This document shows positions 4,904-9,390 of a stretch of 9,390 bases of DNA, in pieces (position 1 is the stretch's first letter; each line of letters begins with the position of its first letter). The DNA comes from Chromatiales bacterium (GTDB lineage: Bacteria > Pseudomonadota > Gammaproteobacteria > CAMYNG01). The stretch spans positions 1 to 9,390 of the forward strand of contig JALUTW010000290.1 of NCBI GenBank assembly GCA_027021685.1, written 5' to 3'. Under the pieces are notes generated by a model. The model was given only the letters and a program-made list of their open reading frames with translations, ran no database searches and had not been told where the DNA came from. Position numbers and translations under genes: made by a program.

Positions 4904-6744
4904 CCCAAGCCCGCGCCGCCGGCCGGGGCATCGCCCGGGGGATGCTCCATAACTATCTGTTTCAGAAGGATTTTGTCGTCTTCCGAGAGGTCCCGCCAGG
5001 GACGATGCAGGAGCCGGCGCTGTTCCGGCGGCAAGCCTTTGACGGCCGCCTCGGGCAGATGTTCCCGTCGCTGTTCCAGCCACTGCTCCTCCAGCCGGCG
5101 CAGGCTGGCGAGGAACTCCGTCTCCAGGGCCTCGCCGGCCACCAGCGGGGGCTCGGCCGCCAGCTTCACCAGCCAGGCCGACCATTGCCCGCGCTCCGAA
5201 AACCGCTGGAGGAGCGCGTCGAAGGTCAGATGGGGGTGCTCGCGCAGGGTTTCAAGCAGCGCCCGCAGCAGGTCGGCCCCGGGCAGGTCCACGCCCTCCA
5301 GGGCGCCGGCGGGGGCGGCGGCGGCCAGGGCGGGCTCGTGGAGCAGGGCGGTGACGGCCCGGCGCACCGGGGTGGACTGGCCGGGGGCCGGCCGGCGCGG
5401 GCCGGCGGCCGGGGCCGGTCGCGGGGCCCGGGCGTCCCCGTCGTCCAGGCGCGAGGGGTCCAGCCGGGCCAGCTCGGCCAGGCGCTGGCGCATCATGTCG
5501 CGGAACACCCCGGGGCGCAGGCGCCCCAGCAGGGGCCGGGCCTGGTCCACCAGCCGCGCGCGGCCCTCCGCGGTGGAGAGATCCAGCTCCGCCGCCAGGT
5601 GCTCGAAGAAGAAATCCGACAGGGGCCGGGCCGCAGCCAGGTCGGCCTCGAAGCCCTCGCGTCCCACCGCCCGCACCCGGCTGTCCGGATCCTCGCCCTC
5701 GGGCAGGAACATGAAGCGCAGGACGAGGCCGTCGCGCAGCACCGGCAGGGCGGTCTCCAGCGCGCGCCATGCGGCCCGGCGCCCGGCGGCGTCGCCGTCG
5801 AAGCAGAACACCACCTCCGGCACCAGCTTGAACAGTTGCTGCAGGTGCTCGCGGGTGGTGGCGGTGCCCAGGGTGGCCACCGCGCAGTCGATGCCGTGCT
5901 GGGCCAGGGCCACCACGTCCATGTAGCCCTCCACCACCAGCAGCCGTTGCGGGCGGCGGCGGGCCTGGAGGACCTCCCACAGGCCGTAGAGCTCGCGCCC
6001 CTTGTGGAACACCGGGGTCTCGGGGGAGTTGAGGTACTTGGCCGGGGCCCGCTCGCCCCCCTCGCGGGTGTCCGGCAGGATGCGGCCGCCGAAGGCGATG
6101 GTGCGCCCGCGCCGGTCGCGGATGGGGAACATGATGCGGTCGCGGAACCGGTCGTAGACGCCTCCGCCCTCCTTGCGGACGAGCATGCCGGCGGCCACCA
6201 GCTTTTCCCGCACCGCGGCCTCGCCGCCCAGGGCCCGGGCCAGGTTGTCCCAGCCCGGCGGGGCGAAGCCCAGCCCGAAGCGGGCGGCCACTTCGCCGGA
6301 GAGCCCGCGGGCCTTGAGGTAGTCCACGGCGCGCCGGGCCTGGGGATGGTGCCGGAGCTGGTCCCGGTACCAGGCGCCGGCCCGGCCCAGCAGGTCGTAG
6401 AGGTCCTCCCGGCCGCGGTCCCGGCGCGGCCCGGGCCCGCCGTCCTCCCGCGGCACCTCCAGCCCCAGGTCGCGGGCCAGGGCCTCCACCGCCTCGGGGA
6501 AGGACAGGCGTTCGTACTCCATGAGGAAGCCCAGGGCGGTGCCGTGGGCGCCGCAGCCGAAGCAGTGGTAGAACTGCTTGGCCGGGCTCACGGTGAAGGA
6601 GGGGGTCTTCTCGTTGTGGAAGGGGCAGCAGGCCATGTACTCGCGCCCGGCCTTTTTCAGCGGCACGCGGGCGTCGATGACCTCCACGATGTCGGCCCGG
6701 GCCAGGAGGTCGTCGATGAAGGACTGCGGGATGCGGCCGGCCAT
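4900..6744 (-). CDS. dnaG: DNA primase DnaG
   Basis: This 614-aa primase makes the RNA primers for lagging-strand synthesis and replication start. The N-terminal CHC2 zinc finger has Cys40, His43, Cys61 and Cys64 (CCPFH ... CFGC). The RNA-polymerase domain includes VYDRFRDRIMFPI (197-209) and ERAPAKYLNSPET (231-243). The TOPRIM core has VEGYMD with Glu272, FDGD with Asp316 and Asp318, and GEDPD at 350-354. The C-terminal part (after about residue 430) is a proline/alanine-rich linker and then a helical region in the position of the DnaB-helicase binding domain, which diverges in sequence as usual. It is somewhat longer than E. coli DnaG (581 aa), mostly through the linker. The ATG at 6744 is preceded only by a weak AGG 11 nt upstream, and two hairpins stand between it and yqeY. 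Both features fit the low primase output typical of this operon. Confidence 0.98.
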   Translation of the reverse strand: MAGRIPQSFIDDLLARADIVEVIDARVPLKKAGREYMACCPFHNEKTPSFTVSPAKQFYHCFGCGAHGTALGFLMEYERLSFPEAVEALARDLGLEVPREDGGPGPRRDRGREDLYDLLGRAGAWYRDQLRHHPQARRAVDYLKARGLSGEVAARFGLGFAPPGWDNLARALGGEAAVREKLVAAGMLVRKEGGGVYDRFRDRIMFPIRDRRGRTIAFGGRILPDTREGGERAPAKYLNSPETPVFHKGRELYGLWEVLQARRRPQRLLVVEGYMDVVALAQHGIDCAVATLGTATTREHLQQLFKLVPEVVFCFDGDAAGRRAAWRALETALPVLRDGLVLRFMFLPEGEDPDSRVRAVGREGFEADLAAARPLSDFFFEHLAAELDLSTAEGRARLVDQARPLLGRLRPGVFRDMMRQRLAELARLDPSRLDDGDARAPRPAPAAGPRRPAPGQSTPVRRAVTALLHEPALAAAAPAGALEGVDLPGADLLRALLETLREHPHLTFDALLQRFSERGQWSAWLVKLAAEPPLVAGEALETEFLASLRRLEEQWLEQRREHLPEAAVKGLPPEQRRLLHRPWRDLSEDDKILLKQIVMEHPPGDAPAGGAGLG

Positions 6745-6763
6745 GAGGACATGAACCTAACTC

Positions 6764-6785
6764 AAAATCCGGCGCGTGTCGCGCC
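6764..6785 (-). terminator. Possible attenuator between yqeY and dnaG
   Basis: A 6-bp perfect stem with 3-nt loop (6771-6776/6780-6785, GGCGCG arms) is followed on the minus strand, after two to three bases, by TTTT (6767-6764). The T-run is short, so termination would be partial. In E. coli an internal terminator ahead of dnaG limits primase mRNA; this hairpin is a candidate for the same job. Confidence 0.4.
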
Positions 6786-6799
6786 GCGGGTCCGCAGCC

Positions 6800-6818
6800 G
6801 CCCCGGCGGCGCCGGGGC
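6800..6818 (-). other. GC-only hairpin directly after the yqeY stop codon
   Basis: An 8-bp perfect stem, GCCCCGGC/GCCGGGGC, with a 3-nt loop begins at the base next to the yqeY TGA. There is no T-run. It could shield the 3' end of the rpsU-yqeY mRNA from exonucleases after processing, or slow RNA polymerase ahead of the second hairpin at 6771-6785. Confidence 0.45.
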
Positions 6819-7271
6819 TCAGCCGGACAGGCGTTCCCTGACCAGCCGGCTCACCTGGCCCATGTCCGCCCGTCCGGCCAGCCGGGGCTTGAGCAGGCCC
6901 ATGACCTTGCCCATGTCCCTGACCGAGGCGGCCCCGGCCTCGGCCACGGCGGCATCCACCAGCTCCGCGATCTCGGCCTCGGACAGGGGCCGGGGGAGGT
7001 ACTCCTGGATGACCGTGAGCTCGTATTCCTCCTGCTGGCGCAGGTCATCGCGGCCGGCCTTTTCGTACTGGGCGATGGAGTCGCGCCGCTGCTTGACCAT
7101 CTTTTCCAGCACCGCCAGCACCCCGGCGTCGTCCAGCTCGGTGCGCGAGTCCACCTCGCGCTGCTTGATGGCGGCGCCGATGAGGCGCAGCACCGCCAGG
7201 CGCGCCTTGTCGCGCGCCTTCATGGCGGCCTTGGTGTCCTCGTTGATGCGGTCCTTGAGGCGCTCGCTCAT
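6819..7271 (-). CDS. yqeY: GatB/YqeY domain protein
   Basis: The 150-aa product matches the whole GatB/YqeY family. It has an N-terminal helical part that includes LKDRINEDTKAAMKARDKAR (5-24) and LAVLRLIGAAIKQREVD (25-41). A central RRDSIAQYEKAGRDDL and EYLPRPLSEAEI follow, and a C-terminal part ends with MGKVMGLLKPRLAGRADMGQVS. This last module resembles the tail domain of the GatB subunit of the tRNA-dependent amidotransferase, which binds tRNA. The freestanding protein has no established catalytic activity and is presumed to act in tRNA or translation-related processes. It sits between rpsU (27-nt gap) and dnaG, a common position in Gammaproteobacteria. The ATG at 7271 has no Shine-Dalgarno sequence; the upstream stretch is pyrimidine-rich in the mRNA, so initiation may depend on ribosomes arriving from rpsU. 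Confidence 0.95.
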   Translation of the reverse strand: MSERLKDRINEDTKAAMKARDKARLAVLRLIGAAIKQREVDSRTELDDAGVLAVLEKMVKQRRDSIAQYEKAGRDDLRQQEEYELTVIQEYLPRPLSEAEIAELVDAAVAEAGAASVRDMGKVMGLLKPRLAGRADMGQVSRLVRERLSG

Positions 7272-7298
7272 GGCGGCCGGAACCGGGAGGAGGGGGAA

Positions 7299-7514
7299 TC
7301 AGTAGAGGCGGCGGCGCTTGGCCAGCTCGCGGTTGAGCTTCTTCTGGTGGCGCTTGATGGCGGCGGCCAGCTTGCGCTTGCGCACCGTGGTGGGCTTCTC
7401 GTAGTACTCGCGGCGGCGGGCCTCGGACAGCACGCCGGCCTTCTCGCACGCCCGCTTGAAGCGGCGCAGCGCCACGTCGAAGGGCTCGTTCTCTTTTACT
7501 CGGACAGACGGCAT
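7299..7514 (-). CDS. rpsU: 30S ribosomal protein S21
   Basis: This 71-aa protein is the same length as E. coli S21 and shares the family pattern through most of its length: VKENEPFDVALRRFKRACEK (6-25), then AGVLSEARRREYYEKPT, and a basic tail ending KRRRLY. S21 sits on the small-subunit platform near the anti-Shine-Dalgarno region and helps mRNA binding during initiation. The ATG at 7514 gives the canonical MPSVRVKENEPF start; a longer open frame upstream is spurious. An AGGT lies 10 nt upstream as a weak ribosome-binding site. It is the first gene of the macromolecular-synthesis operon and has its own promoter at 7567-7596, divergent from tsaD. Confidence 0.98.
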   Translation of the reverse strand: MPSVRVKENEPFDVALRRFKRACEKAGVLSEARRREYYEKPTTVRKRKLAAAIKRHQKKLNRELAKRRRLY

Positions 7515-7566
7515 GTATACGATTACCTGTTCTGGACCACAGTGGATCGGCTCGTGAAAGCGGCGC

Positions 7567-7596
7567 ATTCTACCCCCACCCCCCGCCAAATGCAAA
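7567..7596 (-). promoter_or_regulatory. Probable main promoter of the rpsU-yqeY-dnaG-rpoD operon
   Basis: On the minus strand a TAGAAT -10 (7567-7572, 5 of 6) follows TTGCAT (7590-7595, spacer 17) or TTTGCA (7591-7596, 4 of 6, spacer 18). The spacer is nearly all G (7573-7587). The bases after the -10 (GCGCCGC) form a GC-rich discriminator, the kind seen at ribosomal promoters under ppGpp/DksA control. The transcript would have a leader of about 45 nt before the rpsU ATG. Confidence 0.6.
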
Positions 7597-7627
7597 GCAT
7601 CCCGGCCCGCCGGGAGGCCGGCCGCCC

Positions 7628-8692
7628 GTGATCGTCCTGGGCATCGAGACCTCCTGCGACGAGACCGGGGTGGCCCTGTACGACCCGGCCCGGGGCCTGC
7701 TGGCCCACGCCCTCCACAGCCAGGTGGATCTGCACGCGGTCTACGGGGGCGTGGTGCCGGAGCTGGCCTCGCGCGACCACGTGCGCCGCCTCCTGCCCCT
7801 GCTGCGGCGGGTGCTGGCGCAGGCCGGCCTGGCGCCGGGGGAGGTGGGCGGCGTGGCCTACACCGCCGGGCCGGGCCTGGCCGGGGCGCTGCTGGTGGGC
7901 GCGGCGGTGGGCCGGTCCCTGGCCTGGGCCTGGGGCGTGCCCGCGGTGGGGGTCCACCACATGGAGGGCCACCTGCTGGCCCCCATGCTGGAGGAGGACC
8001 CGCCGGCCTTTCCCTTCGTCGCCCTGCTGGTCTCCGGCGGCCACACCCAGCTGGTGGCGGTGGACGGCGTGGGGCGCTACCGCCTGCTGGGCGAGTCCCT
8101 GGACGATGCCGCGGGCGAGGCCTTCGACAAGACCGCCAAGCTCCTGGGCCTGCCGTACCCCGGCGGCCCGGCCCTGGCCGCACTGGCCGAGCAGGGCGAC
8201 CCGGAGCGGTTCCGGTTCCCGCGGCCCATGGTGGACCGCCCCGGGCTGGATTTCTCCTTCTCCGGGCTCAAGACCTACACCCTCACCACCCTGCGCGAGG
8301 AGGAGGCCCGGGCGGCGGACGCCGCCGCCCGCGCCCGGCTGCACGCCGACATCGCCCGCGCCTTCGAGGAGGCGGTGGTGGACACCCTGGCCATCAAGTG
8401 CCGCCGGGCCCTGGAGCAGACCGGGCTCGCGCGCCTGGTGGTGGCGGGCGGGGTCTCGGCCAACCGGCGCCTGCGCGCGCGCCTGGCGGCGGAGGTGGAA
8501 CGGCTGGGGGCGCGGGTGTACTACCCGCGGCCGGAGTTCTGCACCGACAACGGCGCCATGATCGCCTATGCCGGCTGGTGCCGGCTGGCCGCGGGCCAGC
8601 ACGAGCCCCTGGCCTTCACCGCCCGCCCCCGCTGGTCCCTGGAGAGCCTGCCCCCGGTGGCCGGGGGCGGGTTGCCGCCGGGAGCGGTGTAG
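7628..8692 (+). CDS. tsaD: tRNA threonylcarbamoyladenosine transferase TsaD
   Basis: This 354-aa protein of the Kae1/TsaD ASKHA-fold family transfers the threonylcarbamoyl group to A37 of tRNAs reading ANN codons (t6A). It works with TsaB, TsaC and TsaE, none of which are in the window. It begins with MIVLGIETSCDETGVALYD (phosphate-binding loop). The metal ligands His111 and His115 lie in HHMEGH, with SGGHTQL (136-142), GEAFDKTAKLLGLPYPGG (163-180) and FSFSGLKT (209-216) downstream. GGVSANR (274-280) and Asp307 in CTDNGAMIAYAG complete the nucleotide and metal site. The GTG start at 7628 has GGAGG (7613-7617) 10 nt upstream and gives the canonical N terminus. It is slightly longer than E. coli TsaD (337 aa). 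It diverges from rpsU, and its stop lies 2 nt from that of plsY. The nearby Ile2 tRNA reads an ANN codon and is a likely substrate. Confidence 0.98.
   Translation: MIVLGIETSCDETGVALYDPARGLLAHALHSQVDLHAVYGGVVPELASRDHVRRLLPLLRRVLAQAGLAPGEVGGVAYTAGPGLAGALLVGAAVGRSLAWAWGVPAVGVHHMEGHLLAPMLEEDPPAFPFVALLVSGGHTQLVAVDGVGRYRLLGESLDDAAGEAFDKTAKLLGLPYPGGPALAALAEQGDPERFRFPRPMVDRPGLDFSFSGLKTYTLTTLREEEARAADAAARARLHADIARAFEEAVVDTLAIKCRRALEQTGLARLVVAGGVSANRRLRARLAAEVERLGARVYYPRPEFCTDNGAMIAYAGWCRLAAGQHEPLAFTARPRWSLESLPPVAGGGLPPGAV
8650..8668. other. Hairpin at the tsaD/plsY convergence
   Basis: GCCCCCGG and CCGGGGGC (8650-8657/8661-8668) form an 8-bp perfect stem with a 3-nt loop inside the last codons of tsaD, and 27 nt past the plsY stop in the plsY direction. 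Neither strand shows a T-run after it, so it is at best a weak or factor-assisted end signal for plsY. Confidence 0.35.
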
Positions 8693-8694
8693 CC

Positions 8695-9291
8695 TCAACC
8701 CTTGTGGCCGATGCGCCCTTCCTCGCCCCGCAGCAGGCGGCGGATGTTGTCGCGGTGGCGCCAGTAGAGGAGCACGCCCATGCCGGCCACGGTGGCGGTG
8801 AGCACCGGCGAGCGGGTGAAGAACCACACGTAGGCCGGCGCCAGGGCGGTGGCGATGAGGGCCGACAGCGACGAGATGCGGAACAGCTTCGCCGCCAGCA
8901 GCCAGGTGGCGGGGGTGAGCAGGCCCGCGGGCCACGACAGGGGCAGCAGGGTGCCCAGCAGGGTGGCCACCCCCTTGCCGCCGCGAAAGCCGAAGAACAC
9001 CGGGTACAGGTGACCGAGGAAGGCCGCGGCGGCGGTGGCGGCCACCACCGTCTCCGGCGCGCCCAGCAGCCGCGCCGCAGCCACCGGGACCAGGCCCTTG
9101 CCCATGTCGCCGGCCAGGGTCACCGCCGCCGCTGTCCTGCCGCCCACGCGCAGCACGTTGGTGGCCCCGGGGTTGCCCGAGCCCTGGTTGCGCGGGTCCG
9201 GCAGGCCCATGAGGCGGCAGACCACGATGGCGCTGGAGACCGAACCCAGCAGGTAGGCCGCGAGCACCAGTCCGGCGTCCAGAAGTGACAT
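8695..9291 (-). CDS. plsY: Glycerol-3-phosphate acyltransferase PlsY
   Basis: This 198-aa inner-membrane enzyme uses acyl-phosphate (made by PlsX) to acylate glycerol-3-phosphate, the first step of phospholipid synthesis. The three family motifs are present: SGNPGATN at 38-45, the GH...FGFRGGKGVAT segment at 93-110 with its glycine-rich phosphate site, and RHRDNIRRL at 178-186. Hydrophobic stretches near residues 5-25, 53-75, 83-101, 111-135 and 140-176 fit a multi-spanning membrane protein. I chose the ATG at 9291, giving MSLLDAGLVLAAYLLGS, which matches the E. coli YgiH start region. An upstream TTG at 9327 would begin inside a palindrome and is unlikely. No clear Shine-Dalgarno sequence precedes it. 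Its 3' end meets tsaD with only 2 nt between stop codons. Confidence 0.97.
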   Translation of the reverse strand: MSLLDAGLVLAAYLLGSVSSAIVVCRLMGLPDPRNQGSGNPGATNVLRVGGRTAAAVTLAGDMGKGLVPVAAARLLGAPETVVAATAAAAFLGHLYPVFFGFRGGKGVATLLGTLLPLSWPAGLLTPATWLLAAKLFRISSLSALIATALAPAYVWFFTRSPVLTATVAGMGVLLYWRHRDNIRRLLRGEEGRIGHKG

Positions 9292-9307
9292 GGGGCGCAA
9301 GATACCG

Positions 9308-9325
9308 GTCCCCGCCGGCGGGGAC
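9308..9325. repeat. Perfect 18-bp palindrome upstream of plsY
   Basis: GTCCCCGCCGGCGGGGAC is fully self-complementary. It lies 17-34 nt upstream of the plsY ATG. It could be an operator, a hairpin in the plsY leader, or a terminator stem for the unseen region. No T-run flanks it on either side. Confidence 0.5.
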
Positions 9326-9357
9326 AAGCATGAAGAATCCCTCTTCCCCTCCCCCTT

Positions 9358-9378
9358 GTCCCTAGTCCCTAGTCCCTA
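9358..9378. repeat. Three tandem copies of a 7-bp repeat
   Basis: GTCCCTA is repeated exactly three times (9358-9364, 9365-9371, 9372-9378), then degenerates at GTACC. A pyrimidine-rich tract (9339-9357) precedes it. The 99 bases from 9292 to the window end hold no gene that I can support. Confidence 0.8.
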
Positions 9379-9390
9379 GTACCTTTCCTG

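Noticed and set aside
6750..6752. ATG 8 nt upstream of the dnaG start as an alternative start
   Set aside because: It is out of frame with dnaG and only 3 nt from the AGG, too close for efficient initiation.
4942..7305. 787-codon open frame on the plus strand, antisense to dnaG and yqeY
   Set aside because: Its sequence is His/Gln/Gly/Ala-rich low-complexity translation, which is the usual shadow of a high-GC gene. dnaG and yqeY on the other strand carry full family motifs.
7515..8183. N-terminal extension of the rpsU frame
   Set aside because: The extension is a proline/arginine-rich shadow of tsaD and crosses the rpsU promoter. S21 itself begins at the ATG at 7514 and has the canonical length.
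7523..9331. 602-codon open frame on the minus strand across tsaD and plsY
   Set aside because: It has Gly/Ala/Arg/Pro/His-rich composition and covers two genes with certain identity. It is a codon-bias artefact.

Overview
The window looks like ordinary chromosome from a high-GC gammaproteobacterium. The gene order plsY / tsaD <-> rpsU - yqeY - dnaG - rpoD - tRNA(CAT) matches the macromolecular-synthesis region of Gammaproteobacteria, with primase and sigma factor most like the E. coli and Pseudomonas type. Third-position GC is very high. A Chromatiales/Ectothiorhodospiraceae-like host is plausible, but the sequence alone does not fix the genus.

Layout, left to right. Positions 2-253 (+) hold the 3' end of a gene resembling PhnD-type ABC transporter binding proteins. 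It converges on a two-gene minus-strand unit: a patatin-like phospholipase (1008-1874) whose stop codon overlaps the start of a small outer-membrane beta-barrel gene (412-1008). A tRNA gene with a CAT anticodon (1966-2042, minus, CCA encoded) lies upstream and is most likely the Ile2 (lysidine) tRNA. Its probable sigma-70 promoter is at 2112-2141. On the plus strand, 2261-2898 is a two-gene MntA/HepT nucleotidyltransferase-HEPN toxin-antitoxin module with a 4-nt overlap.

From 2921 to 7596 the minus strand carries the macromolecular-synthesis operon, in transcription order rpsU (S21), yqeY, dnaG (primase), rpoD (sigma-70), closed by a strong intrinsic terminator at 2921-2950. A promoter precedes rpsU, a second probable promoter precedes rpoD, and hairpins between yqeY and dnaG could reduce dnaG expression. 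This would link translation, replication initiation and transcription initiation while letting each product be made in different amounts. Divergent from rpsU is tsaD (tRNA t6A synthesis), which meets plsY (glycerol-3-phosphate acyltransferase) tail to tail. The last 100 bases hold a perfect 18-bp palindrome and a 7-bp tandem repeat.

Most of the window is housekeeping DNA. The accessory parts are the toxin-antitoxin module between rpoD and the tRNA, the patatin/beta-barrel pair, and the small repeats at the right edge. I found no strong evidence of a wholly undescribed system.
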